Assembly: GCA_015061185.1 (NCBI GenBank)
Contig: SUWZ01000034.1
Location: forward strand, 1 to 38,923
Reading direction: 5' to 3'
Source of the DNA: Bacteroidales bacterium
Lineage (GTDB): Bacteria > Bacteroidota > Bacteroidia > Bacteroidales > Paludibacteraceae
Length of the DNA stretch: 38,923 nucleotides
Shown piece by piece: positions 8,909 to 17,509 of the stretch. A model generated the notes under the pieces. The model saw only the letters and a program-made list of their open reading frames with translations, had not been told where the DNA came from and ran no database searches. The translations under genes and the position numbers were made by a program. Positions within the stretch are counted from its first letter, which is position 1. Every line of letters starts with the position of its first letter.

Positions 8909-10192
8909 TTATGCCTCCCCAGTCTCGTCCACTTTCGTAACCAAAACCTTATCTACTCGCACACCATCCATATCAACAACCTCCATTTTAAACCCTTTCC
9001 AAACGACAGTCTGTCCGGTTTTAGGGATACTCTCCAGATAGTGCATAATCAAACCGGCAACAGTATTGTAGTCGGAGTCCTCCAAAAGATCACAAGAATC
9101 AAAATAAGTAAGGAAGTCCACAACAGTTGTCTGACCGGAAACCAACCAACTATTATCAAGACGTTTTACAATATCCGGTTCCTCATCATGATTATCAATA
9201 TTACCAACCAATCCTTGAAGAATATCCTTCAGAGTGATGATTCCCACGCAAGTTCCAAACTCGTCACAAACCAAAGCTCTACTCAGTCCCTTCTGTTTCA
9301 TCATCTCCAATGCCTTGTACACACTCATATTTTCATGAAAGAAGGTAGGCTCATGCACCAATTTAGAAAGGTTAAAATCAGGTTGATTCAAGCACATAAC
9401 CAAGTCTTTTAAAGAAATAACCCCCACTAAATGGTCAAAATCGCCATCAATCACAGGGTAAAACTCATACAAAGCAGACTTAATTATCTCTTGCACTCCT
9501 TCTGCATCAGCAGAAACATCAATGCTTACCACATCATTCTTATGGGTCATAATAGAAGCGACTTTGAGGTCACCCATTAAAAATACGCGACGCACAATAT
9601 CTTGTTCCACAGGCTGAACCTCACCATCTTCAGTCCCTTCTTGGATCATAGTTTTAATCTCCTCTTCAGTCACCTTGTTATCCTCCTCCTTAAATCCGAA
9701 CAAAGAGAAGATAAAGGAGGTGCTACGGGATAATAACCAAACGAATGGATAGGTAATTTTAGACAAGAATTTCATTGGACGAGCGACCACACAAGCCACT
9801 TTTTCTGCAGAAGCCATACCAATACGTTTTGGCACCAACTCACCCAACAAAATAGAGAAGAAAGTAACCAAAACCACGATTAACGTTTGCGATACAAATC
9901 CTGCATAGGCAGAAGGTATTCCCCACTCCAACAAGAGATCAGAGAAAATATGAGCAATCTTGTTACCGGAAAAGATACCGGTCAACAACCCAATAAGGGT
10001 AATCCCGATCTGAACTGTAGAAAGAAAACGGTCCGGTTGATTAGCTAAATCCAAGGCCACTTTAGCAGATCTTTTGCCTTGCTTGACATCGGTCAACAAC
10101 TTCGCCTTACGTGCAGATATTAAAGAGACCTCAGACATAGCAAAAACACCGTTTAACAAAATCAATGCTAAAATGATAAACAACTCTTCCAT
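8909..10192 (-). CDS. CorC/HlyC-family CNNM membrane protein with CBS pair
   Basis: The 427 residues follow the standard order. An N-terminal CNNM (DUF21) transmembrane domain covers about residues 1-190, with the family motif starting at residue ~20 (SEVSLISARKAKL). A CBS pair (about 205-330) contains IMTHKNDVVSID and YPVIDGDFDHLVGVISLKDL. A CorC_HlyC C-terminal domain ends the protein. Related proteins act in divalent cation (Mg/Co) export or resistance; 'hemolysin' is a historical label. A -7-like box (TATCTTTG, minus strand, 10225-10232) lies about 33 nt before the ATG. It is convergent with malQ and its remnant neighbour. GldE is a relative, but I cannot assign it. Confidence 0.88.
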   Translation of the reverse strand: MEELFIILALILLNGVFAMSEVSLISARKAKLLTDVKQGKRSAKVALDLANQPDRFLSTVQIGITLIGLLTGIFSGNKIAHIFSDLLLEWGIPSAYAGFVSQTLIVVLVTFFSILLGELVPKRIGMASAEKVACVVARPMKFLSKITYPFVWLLSRSTSFIFSLFGFKEEDNKVTEEEIKTMIQEGTEDGEVQPVEQDIVRRVFLMGDLKVASIMTHKNDVVSIDVSADAEGVQEIIKSALYEFYPVIDGDFDHLVGVISLKDLVMCLNQPDFNLSKLVHEPTFFHENMSVYKALEMMKQKGLSRALVCDEFGTCVGIITLKDILQGLVGNIDNHDEEPDIVKRLDNSWLVSGQTTVVDFLTYFDSCDLLEDSDYNTVAGLIMHYLESIPKTGQTVVWKGFKMEVVDMDGVRVDKVLVTKVDETGEA

Positions 10193-10224
10193 TCGTGTCT
10201 AAATTTTCATAAATTATTATCGTA

Positions 10225-10232
10225 CAAAGATA
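10225..10232 (-). promoter_or_regulatory. -7 box of the CorC/HlyC-family gene
   Basis: TATCTTTG on the minus strand fits TAnnTTTG. I see no good -33 TTTG at 19 nt, only a T-run. Confidence 0.4.
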
Positions 10233-10328
10233 AAAGTTTAAATAAAGAAAAAAAAAGTTTTAACCAAGTTTATAAAGAGAGATTAAAATTTATTGGTCTC
10301 AGGAGCGCAATTTCAGGTAAGTTCTATA

Positions 10329-10506
10329 AGAAGTTACTTAAATTTTATTTCGAGCATATTTGAGTGCGATATCAAGGAGGGGGCTATAAATTCATTTCAA
10401 GGGATTTTTGAATCTATAGAACCCTCCTAAGAAGAATTTCAAAAATACTGAAAATAAGGGTGTGGAACTCTAAAATATTTCTTTCAATAAAATTTAAACA
10501 ATTTCT
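10329..10506 (+). repeat. diverged copy of the ~190-bp dispersed repeat
   Basis: Both ends match the family (AGAAGTTACTTAAATTTTAT ... AATAAAATTTAAACAATTTC plus T). The first ~35 nt and last ~80 nt align with the copies at 14632 and 26813, while the centre differs. The centre is a hairpin (arms 10376-10394 and 10409-10427, around GGAGGG.. / ..CCCTCC) containing CTATAAATTCA, a sequence shared with the second repeat family. This may be a nested insertion. Confidence 0.6.
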
Positions 10507-10661
10507 AAATTCCAAAGCATCCGAAACAGAATTTATGAACCGTAAATAGAAAATAGAGATTTATAGAAGTTGCCTAAAAAAAAGTTCGTCATAACCCAAA
10601 GGAGTAATGCTCCGACAAAAAAAATTAAGGAAGAACACACAAAATATTAATTCCGATTGTT
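10507..10661. other. AT-rich intergenic DNA before the DUF1015 gene
   Basis: No gene is seen. The short sequence AATTTATGAACC at 10531-10542 resembles an inverted end of the second repeat family (GTTCTATAAATT) and may pair with GTTCTATA at 10321, flanking the repeat copy between them. Confidence 0.4.
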
Positions 10662-10669
10662 TATCTTTG
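10662..10669 (+). promoter_or_regulatory. -7 box of the DUF1015 gene
   Basis: TATCTTTG fits the Bacteroidota -7 consensus and lies 26 nt before the ATG. A -33 TTTG is not evident. Confidence 0.45.
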
Positions 10670-10695
10670 TAAAAAAATAAATAACAAAATACATT

Positions 10696-11940
10696 ATGGC
10701 TATAATTAAACCATTTAAAGGCATTCGTCCTCCCAAAAACTTGGTAGAACAAGTTGCATCACGTCCGTATGACGTACTCAACTCAGAAGAGGCTCGCAAA
10801 GAAGCTGAAGGAAACGAGAAATCATTGTATCATATCATCAAACCGGAAATAGATTTTCCGGCAGGAACAGACGAACACGATGCGTGTGTCTATGACAAAG
10901 CAGCCGAAAACTTTGCCATGTTCCAAGAAAAAGGCTGGTTGGTACAAGATGAGAAGGAAAAATACTACGTCTATGCACAAACCATGAATGGTCGCACTCA
11001 ATATGGATTGGTTGTTTGTGCGTATGTAGATGACTACATGACCGGAAAGATAAAGAAACACGAATTAACACGCAGAGACAAAGAAGAGGATCGCATGAAA
11101 CACGTTCGCATCAACAATGCTAACGTAGAGCCGGTATTTTTTGCCTATCCACATAAAGATGAGATAGATGCCATTGTTGCAGAGGTGGTAAAAGGGGATG
11201 CAGAATATGACTTTGTGGCACCGGATGGCTTTGGACATCATTTTTGGCTGATTGAAGATGAGAAAACCATCAACCGAATTACTGAAATATTCGCAGGAAT
11301 CCCTTATCTATACATTGCTGACGGTCACCATAGAAGTGCTGCAGCTGCACTGGTAGGAGACGAAAAGAGAAGAGAAAATCCTAATCACAAAGGTGATGAA
11401 GAGTATAACTATTTCTTGGCTGTTTGCTTCCCAGACAATCAGTTAAATATCATCGACTATAACCGTGTTGTAAAAGATTTGAATAATTTATCTGACGAAG
11501 AGTTCTTGGCAGCTTTGCAAAAGAACTTCATCGTGGAAGAAAAAGGAACAGAGATATACAAACCATCTCAATTGCATAATTTCTCTCTATACTTAGGCGG
11601 AAAATGGTATTCTTTGACTGCAAAAGAGGGCACCTACAACGACAATGATCCAATTGGAGTGTTAGACGTTACTATCTCTTCTAATTTGATATTAGACGAG
11701 ATTTTAGGCATTAAGGACTTAAGAAGTGACAAACGTATTGATTTCGTTGGAGGAATCAGAGGTTTAGGAGAGTTGAAAAAACGTGTGGATAGTGGCGAAA
11801 TGAAAGTGGCTTTAGCTCTTTATCCGGTATCTATGAAACAGTTGATCGACATTGCTGATAGTGGTAACATCATGCCTCCAAAAACAACTTGGTTTGAACC
11901 TAAATTACGTTCCGGATTGGTTATACATAAATTGGTGTAA
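10696..11940 (+). CDS. DUF1015-family protein
   Basis: The 414-residue protein starts with MAIIKPFKGIRPPKNLV followed by SRPYDVLNSEEARKEAEGN, the hallmark of DUF1015 (COG4198). It also has the family's YIADGHHRSAAA core around residue 210. In Bacteroidales the gene often sits beside the serine biosynthesis genes serC and serA, and a link with that pathway has been suggested. Those neighbours are absent here, so it stands alone. The reaction is unknown to me. It has its own promoter-like box upstream and an intrinsic terminator downstream. Confidence 0.88.
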   Translation: MAIIKPFKGIRPPKNLVEQVASRPYDVLNSEEARKEAEGNEKSLYHIIKPEIDFPAGTDEHDACVYDKAAENFAMFQEKGWLVQDEKEKYYVYAQTMNGRTQYGLVVCAYVDDYMTGKIKKHELTRRDKEEDRMKHVRINNANVEPVFFAYPHKDEIDAIVAEVVKGDAEYDFVAPDGFGHHFWLIEDEKTINRITEIFAGIPYLYIADGHHRSAAAALVGDEKRRENPNHKGDEEYNYFLAVCFPDNQLNIIDYNRVVKDLNNLSDEEFLAALQKNFIVEEKGTEIYKPSQLHNFSLYLGGKWYSLTAKEGTYNDNDPIGVLDVTISSNLILDEILGIKDLRSDKRIDFVGGIRGLGELKKRVDSGEMKVALALYPVSMKQLIDIADSGNIMPPKTTWFEPKLRSGLVIHKLV

Positions 11941-11961
11941 TTTATCAATTGAAATTTAAAA

Positions 11962-11998
11962 AGAGGGTGTATCAAATTTGATATGCCCTTTTTTATTT
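11962..11998 (+). terminator. intrinsic terminator after the DUF1015 gene
   Basis: The stem GGGTGTATCA/TGATATGCCC (11965-11988, with two G-T pairs) is followed at once by a T-rich tract. Confidence 0.75.
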
Positions 11999-12065
11999 GT
12001 CAAGGTGATTGGTAATCACACAATATAACCGGATATCGGCAAAATAATTTCTATGATACTATTAA

Positions 12066-12111
12066 CGCAAAGAGGTCGATTGCCATAACAACAATCGACC
12101 TCCCATTTGCG
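12066..12111. terminator. palindromic hairpin between convergent genes
   Basis: Perfect 11-bp arms GAGGTCGATTG (12072-12082) and 12092-12102 are extended outwards by CGCAAA/TTTGCG (12066-12071, 12106-12111). It sits between the DUF1015 gene and the stop of rprY. No strong T-run follows on either side, so it may be a weak or factor-assisted terminator for rprY. Confidence 0.5.
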
Positions 12112-12137
12112 AGAAAGATTCCCCTTGCAAGGAGATG

Positions 12138-12848
12138 CTATGCCTCTATGGTAATCTCGTCCGGTATAATAATCTTATATCCCTTACCATGAATATTGAT
12201 AATCTCTATAGATGGATCTGCCTTCAAATGTTTTCTCAACTTAGTGATATAAACATCCATACTGCGAGCATTGAAGTAGTTATCGTCAATCCAAATGGTT
12301 TTCAACGCATAATTACGCTCCAAAATATCGTTGGCATGAGCACAAAGTAAAGCAAGCAATTCCGACTCTTTAGTAGTCAATTTCGTTGACTTATCACCTA
12401 TGGATAACAACTGTTTTTGAGTATCAAAAGTAAATTGTCCCATTTTATAAACAGAACCCTCTTTAGTTTTTTTACCTTTCACACGACGCATAATAGCCTC
12501 AATTCTCATCAATAACTCCTCCATACTGAAAGGTTTAGTCATATAATCATCAGCACCAATCTTAAATCCCTCCAAGATATCTTCTTTTAAAGTTTTAGCC
12601 GTTAAAAAGAGGATAGGCACTTCAGAGTTAATTTGACGTATCTCTTTAGCCAACGTAAAGCCATCTTTCTTAGGCATCATCACGTCCAACACGCAGATAT
12701 CATATTTATTTTTAATAAAAGCCTTATATCCGGCTTCTCCATCCGGCATCAATTCTGTTTGATACTCTTTTGCGTTTAGGTACTCCCAAAGCAAGGTTCC
12801 GAGATTCTCGTCATCCTCGCACAATAAGATTTTTGTCTTTTCCTCCAT
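12138..12848 (-). CDS. rprY: response regulator, OmpR/PhoB type (RprY-like)
   Basis: The 236-residue two-component regulator has the acidic pair ED at 11-12, the phosphoacceptor Asp55 in DICVLDVMMP, the conserved Lys in DDYMTKPFS, and a C-terminal winged helix with RSMDVYITKLRKHL and IINIHGKGYKI. It is co-transcribed with the sensor kinase directly upstream (2-nt gap). Size, partner type and sequence style match RprXY of Bacteroides and Porphyromonas, which has been linked to stress responses and sodium or metabolic regulation. The regulon here is not visible. Confidence 0.88.
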   Translation of the reverse strand: MEEKTKILLCEDDENLGTLLWEYLNAKEYQTELMPDGEAGYKAFIKNKYDICVLDVMMPKKDGFTLAKEIRQINSEVPILFLTAKTLKEDILEGFKIGADDYMTKPFSMEELLMRIEAIMRRVKGKKTKEGSVYKMGQFTFDTQKQLLSIGDKSTKLTTKESELLALLCAHANDILERNYALKTIWIDDNYFNARSMDVYITKLRKHLKADPSIEIINIHGKGYKIIIPDEITIEA

Positions 12849-12850
12849 GG

Positions 12851-14362
12851 TTATTCAGTTTTTATAGGTATTGACATAATAAATTTTGTTCCTTTTTCAT
12901 ACTCACTCTCAACCCAAATTCGGCCTTTATGGTCTTCTACCACTTTTTTAACGTAGGCAAGTCCCAAGCCAAAACCTTTGACATTATGCACACTTCCTGT
13001 AGGCACACGATAAAACTTATCAAAGATTCTTTTTAGGTTATTTTTCTTGATACCGATACCATTATCTTCGATAGAGATTAATAAACGAGATCTTTCGTTC
13101 CACGTTTTTACTCTCAGTATCAATGGTCCATTACTATATTTAACCGCATTATCCAACAAATTATAGATAATGTTGGTAAAATGGACCTCATCTACACAAG
13201 CCACAGCTTCATCTGCATCCAATTCGGTCTGAATTTCCCCTCCTGTTTTTTCTACTTTTATAGAGAATACAGAAGCAATTCCCAGTATCAAATCGTTGAT
13301 ATCCATCTCTTCCAACTTAAGAGCAGAACTCTCTTTTTCGAAGATAGACATCTGTAAAACTTTTTCAATTTGCTGCATTAAACGCTTCGTCTCTTCACTG
13401 ATGGTTTTAGAAAGTTGAGCAATCATTCGAGGCGATTTGGTGATCGACTCATCGTTCAACATTTGAGAAGCCAAGGAGATGGTCGAAACAGGCGTTTTTA
13501 ATTCATGCGTCATATTGTTCATAAAGTCGGTACGCATCTCTGAAAGTTTCTTTTGTCTTGATATAATTACCATCGAAAAGATGAAGGTAAATAGCAACAA
13601 GAGAATAAAGAATACAGAGGGCAAAAAGAGCATTCCGGAGAAAATATAATTAGATCTCGTTGGAAAAAAGACCTTAAGATAATTTCCTTGAGGAACAGGG
13701 TCATTCGCAAATAATGGCTGAGAATAACTCTGTACATCTAAGTTTGCCGGGTCATAATTGGCACTCTTAAACAACTCTTTTCCGTCCTTATTCATAACAC
13801 AGAAAAAATAAGGAATGTTCACACCATTTTGCTCAAATTCACTATCCAAAACAGATTCTAAAACAGAAAAATCTATTCTCTCCTCAATGGGACGAACATA
13901 GGTTTCACTCAAGAGCCTAATCAACGCATCGTCAAACAATTGTCTGTTTCTGACGTATGTTTCACGAATCCTATTTTGCATCTGCTTTGACGATTCTGAA
14001 ATTGAGTTGACACCATGTTTAACCGATATAAAAACCTTTGGCCGAACTCTAATATTTGACTTATTGACCGAACTATCTTGCAAAGAGCGCAATTGAGGTG
14101 TGGATTCTACTCGTTTAAACGATGCACTACGAGAAACCGCAACTCCTTTTTCCTTTGTTTTTAAATTGTTGTCCAAGTATAAAAACAATTCATCTTCTGC
14201 CAACGATTTTGCAACACTATATAAGGAACGCCTAACCTCCTCTGAGAATTGATCCATACGCATCTCAGCAGTAAGCCTCATATAGTAAGCCTGTAAAGAG
14301 AATAGCCCAAAAAATGAAATGGCCATCACTCCGCCTAATAGCAATAACGTTTTATTCTTCAT
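12851..14362 (-). CDS. rprX: sensor histidine kinase (RprX-like)
   Basis: This 503-residue inner-membrane kinase has a first membrane helix at about residues 5-25 and a periplasmic sensor region to about 240. A second helix (FFILLLLFTFIFSMVII) follows, then the HisKA box MTHELKTPVSTIS with the phosphorylated His. The N box (IIYNLLDNAVKYS), G1 (IEDNGIGI), F box (IFDKFYRV) and G2 (GFGLGLAYVKK) are all present, so it should be active. It precedes rprY in the same operon. Upstream lies a -7 box only 6 nt from the ATG. Confidence 0.9.
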   Translation of the reverse strand: MKNKTLLLLGGVMAISFFGLFSLQAYYMRLTAEMRMDQFSEEVRRSLYSVAKSLAEDELFLYLDNNLKTKEKGVAVSRSASFKRVESTPQLRSLQDSSVNKSNIRVRPKVFISVKHGVNSISESSKQMQNRIRETYVRNRQLFDDALIRLLSETYVRPIEERIDFSVLESVLDSEFEQNGVNIPYFFCVMNKDGKELFKSANYDPANLDVQSYSQPLFANDPVPQGNYLKVFFPTRSNYIFSGMLFLPSVFFILLLLFTFIFSMVIISRQKKLSEMRTDFMNNMTHELKTPVSTISLASQMLNDESITKSPRMIAQLSKTISEETKRLMQQIEKVLQMSIFEKESSALKLEEMDINDLILGIASVFSIKVEKTGGEIQTELDADEAVACVDEVHFTNIIYNLLDNAVKYSNGPLILRVKTWNERSRLLISIEDNGIGIKKNNLKRIFDKFYRVPTGSVHNVKGFGLGLAYVKKVVEDHKGRIWVESEYEKGTKFIMSIPIKTE

Positions 14363-14367
14363 CAGTA

Positions 14368-14375
14368 CAAATATA
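14368..14375 (-). promoter_or_regulatory. -7 box of rprX-rprY, very close to the start codon
   Basis: TATATTTG on the minus strand fits TAnnTTTG and ends 5 nt before the rprX ATG. If used, the transcript would be leaderless or nearly so. No -33 TTTG is found at 19 nt. Confidence 0.4.
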
Positions 14376-14428
14376 AGAAAAGGATTTTAACATTTCACTT
14401 ACTTAACTAATTTTAATTATTTTAGGTG

Positions 14429-14615
14429 GTTCTATAAATTCATCGTTTTAAATTTAAAAGTGTAAATCGCAGGATGACTTACTTTTCGGTTCTTTTTGAA
14501 TTATTTCAGCAACTTGCTGTTTATCAGGCAGTCACAATACTTCACCGATCCTCTCTTGCGCTATTCAATCTACTCTGAATGTATTCAAAAATTCCGCAAA
14601 ATGAATTTATAAAAC
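14429..14615 (+). repeat. second-family repeat with inverted ends (~187 bp)
   Basis: The ends GTTCTATAAATTCAT (14429-14443) and ATGAATTTATAAAAC (14601-14615) are inverted repeats with one mismatch in 15. The interior has no open frame. A related left end lies at 8675. It abuts the first-family element at 14632. This is MITE-like by structure; no target duplication was recognised. Confidence 0.5.
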
Positions 14616-14631
14616 GCTCGTTAACATTTTA

Positions 14632-14822
14632 AGAAGTTGTTTAAATTTTATTTCGAGCATATTTGAGAGAGATTTTTAAATCTATTTTTAGTCTTCTTTT
14701 GCAGAAAATAGTGGACTATTATCAAAAAAGGAGAATAAAAATAGGTTAAAAAGAATCTCAAAGATGCCGAAAATAAGAGAGTGAAACTCTAATTTTTTTT
14801 TAATAAAATTTAAACAGCTTCT
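14632..14822 (+). repeat. ~190-bp MITE-like repeat, copy in + orientation
   Basis: Terminal inverted repeats of about 21 bp (AGAAGYTGTTTAAATTTTAT, one mismatch) bound a non-coding interior. The reverse complement of 26813-27007 is identical for about the first 160 nt and differs only in a short T-rich patch near the right end. A diverged copy is at 10329-10506. The ends, size and lack of coding capacity suggest a non-autonomous mobile element. Confidence 0.75.
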
Positions 14823-15167
14823 AAATTATATTTCCTAAATTCACAACTGTTTCTTAGAAGCTGTTTGAAATCTGGCTATTTTAAACGAACGTAAAAACAA
14901 AAATATTTCAACATTCTCCTGTATATTATGCTTTTTAAACATTTTTTGATATTTTATTGCCTACACGCTTCCTTTCTATGATTTCAAAGCTAACGTACTT
15001 ACTTCGCAGGGGAGAATTTAACTATCTTTCTTATAATCACACTATTAGACTATTTCGTTAAATAAAGTCTGAATAATAAAAATTGGCTCAATCTTCTCAT
15101 TACTAACTACTAACAAGTTTTTGTAAAAATTAAAGAAAGTTGATAAAAAAAATCAAAAACAATTATT
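14823..15167. other. AT-rich intergenic DNA before the antiporter gene
   Basis: No gene is seen. It includes AGAAGCTGTTT at 14856-14866, a partial end of the ~190-bp repeat family. Confidence 0.5.
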
Positions 15168-15175
15168 TACCTTTG
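15168..15175 (+). promoter_or_regulatory. -7 box of the antiporter gene
   Basis: TACCTTTG fits the TAnnTTTG consensus and lies 26 nt before the ATG at 15202. No TTTG is found at the expected -33 spacing. Confidence 0.45.
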
Positions 15176-15201
15176 CAGTACAGACAGAATTGCTTTTATA
15201 T

Positions 15202-17484
15202 ATGCATATACCGCCGCTTATACACGATTTGGCTTTGCTTCTTATTTCGGCAGGAATAACAACCATTATCTTCAAATGGCTGAAGCAACCTGTCGTCTTG
15301 GGTTACATCGTGGCTGGTTGTTTGGTATCTTCTCAGATATCTTTAACTCCGGACATCTCCGGCACTTCTGACATCAATAGTTGGTCTGAATTGGGAGTAA
15401 TTTTTCTTCTGTTTAGTTTAGGAATCGATTTTAGTTTCAAAAAACTGATAAACGTTGGGAAAACGGCTGCTATCGGGGCGTGCGTCATTGTAAGTTCCAT
15501 GATTTTGGCGGGCTTCATAGTTGGATTACTCATCGGCATGAGTAGCTCTGCAAGTCTTTTGTTGGGATGCATGATTTCGATGTCATCAACTGCTATTATC
15601 GTCAAGGCATTTGATGATGCCGGCTTGCAAAGTCAACCTTTTGCAAAAAATGTTTATGGCATTCTGATTTTTGAAGATTTGATTGCCATCGTCTTAATGG
15701 TCTTAATCAGCACTTTAGCAGGAAGCAATTCTTTCGAAGGTATTGAGATTTTTATTGCTGTAGTCAAATTGTTCTTCTTCTTGGTAGTATGGATGATTTC
15801 GGGTATTTATTTCTTTCCTACTCTCCTTAAAAGAGCTCGGGAGGTGATGAATGATGAGACTCTATTGATCGTTTCCATCGGATTTTGCTTCGGAATGGTG
15901 ATATTTGCCATGCAAGTGGGCTTCTCGTCGGCTTTGGGTGCCTTCATTGCAGGCTCTGTGCTGGCAGAGACCTTAGAGGCTGAGCAGTTTGAAAAATTAA
16001 TCAAACCTATCAAAGATCTATTTGGGGCCATCTTCTTTGTTTCTGTGGGTATGATGTTGGACTTTACAACGATTTCTGATCACTGGAGTACAATTCTCAT
16101 ACTTTCCTGCACCGTCATCATCGGACAAATTGTTTTTGCATCGAGCGGATTATTAATTGCGGGGCAATCAATAAATTCTGCGATTCAATCGGGATTTTGC
16201 CTAACTCAAATCGGAGAATTTGCTTTCATCATTGCTATGTTGGGTATCAATATGGGACTTATCGACTCCCACATCTACCCTATCATCGTGGCGGTCTCTG
16301 TTCTGACTATCTTCTTGACTCCCTACATCATGAAGCTATCCGGACCGGCGTACAGACTGATAGAAAAACATCTTCCGGAAAAATGGATAAATGGTTGGGA
16401 GGAAAAAAACAGAGTAAAAAGTTCTACTCGGGAAAACAGTCTATGGGAGAGATTGTTGACTGATTTATGCAAAATCATCGCCATCTACTCTATTCTTATC
16501 ATCGCGATTATAATGTTGATGACCAACTATTTATCTCCATTCCTCTCCTCCCTCATCGGCGAAAAATGGGCAACTCCGATTGTAGCTATCCTCACTGCCA
16601 CCTTGACGGCTCCTCTGATTAGGGCTATCATTGCAAAAAAGAATCACTCGCACGAATATAAAACACTGAGAAAAAAAGGGAAAAACAATCAAAATATCTT
16701 ATTGGCTCTTATCATCTTCAGAGGATTAATTGGAGGAGGTTTCATCTGCTACATTTGTTATAATTTCTTGAATCTTCACTTCATCACCTCTGTTCTCATT
16801 TCTTGTGCCTACATTGCCTTGATTATGCGCTCTCGACGGATAAAATTTTTCTCTATCCGCTTGGAACGTATCTTTTTACTCAATCTTTACTCTCGCGAGT
16901 ATCTGCAAACCAATCTTAAAAAGGATTTTAACAAAAACAGGCTATACAATCAATTAGAGGATTATGACATCCATTTTAGCGACTTCGAGATAGATTCAAC
17001 TCACACTCCTTTGATTGGGAAACGTCTTAAGGATTTGAAGTTTCAGCAAAGGTATGGAGTTCACTTGGTCTCCATCATTCGCGGTACAGCCCGCATTAAT
17101 ATACCGGGTGGTAATGAAGCACTCTATCCATCGGACAAAATTTTGGTATTGGGAACCGACAAGCAAATTGAGAAGTTCGAATATCAATTCAAAAAACTGA
17201 GCAATATTCGTAGTCGGGAAGAGAAGATGCATGGGGTGCGTATCTCACAGTTTACCATCTCATCCAACTCTCATTTAAATGGAAAAACTATCTTAGAATC
17301 GGCTATCAGAGAAAACTTTCGTTGTATGATTGTTGGTATCGAAAAAAAGGGTATTGCTACCATGAATCCTGCCGTCAACACGCTCTTTGAAGTGGGAGAC
17401 GTTGTTTGGATTGCCGGCGAAACTGCCAAAATAAAAACCTTCTTGAAAGGAGAAGAGAGTCTCTCCATCACAGATGAGCAATAA
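15202..17484 (+). CDS. CPA2-family monovalent cation/proton antiporter (Kef-like) with RCK_C domains
   Basis: This inner-membrane antiporter exchanges K+ or Na+ for protons. About twelve hydrophobic segments fill residues 1-390, with the CPA2 features LKQPVVLGYIVAG, ELGVIFLLFSLGIDFSF, SMSSTAIIVKAF and GILIFEDLIAIV. Further membrane segments lie at about 425-540. Two cytosolic RCK_C (TrkA_C) modules follow, starting near LIGKRLKDLKFQQRYGVHLV and LNGKTILESAIRENFRCMIV. There is no full RCK_N NAD domain. The open frame also allows a TTG at 15190, but the ATG at 15202 (MHIPPLIHDLALLL) suits the promoter position and family N-termini. It converges on tamL with a 25-nt gap. Confidence 0.9.
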   Translation: MHIPPLIHDLALLLISAGITTIIFKWLKQPVVLGYIVAGCLVSSQISLTPDISGTSDINSWSELGVIFLLFSLGIDFSFKKLINVGKTAAIGACVIVSSMILAGFIVGLLIGMSSSASLLLGCMISMSSTAIIVKAFDDAGLQSQPFAKNVYGILIFEDLIAIVLMVLISTLAGSNSFEGIEIFIAVVKLFFFLVVWMISGIYFFPTLLKRAREVMNDETLLIVSIGFCFGMVIFAMQVGFSSALGAFIAGSVLAETLEAEQFEKLIKPIKDLFGAIFFVSVGMMLDFTTISDHWSTILILSCTVIIGQIVFASSGLLIAGQSINSAIQSGFCLTQIGEFAFIIAMLGINMGLIDSHIYPIIVAVSVLTIFLTPYIMKLSGPAYRLIEKHLPEKWINGWEEKNRVKSSTRENSLWERLLTDLCKIIAIYSILIIAIIMLMTNYLSPFLSSLIGEKWATPIVAILTATLTAPLIRAIIAKKNHSHEYKTLRKKGKNNQNILLALIIFRGLIGGGFICYICYNFLNLHFITSVLISCAYIALIMRSRRIKFFSIRLERIFLLNLYSREYLQTNLKKDFNKNRLYNQLEDYDIHFSDFEIDSTHTPLIGKRLKDLKFQQRYGVHLVSIIRGTARINIPGGNEALYPSDKILVLGTDKQIEKFEYQFKKLSNIRSREEKMHGVRISQFTISSNSHLNGKTILESAIRENFRCMIVGIEKKGIATMNPAVNTLFEVGDVVWIAGETAKIKTFLKGEESLSITDEQ

Positions 17485-17509
17485 GCCGATTTCATCGAAA
17501 AAAATCACT

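Noticed and set aside
9041-9412. Plus-strand frame of 123 codons within the CorC/HlyC-family gene
   Set aside because: Antisense to a conserved CBS-domain region, with no family resemblance.
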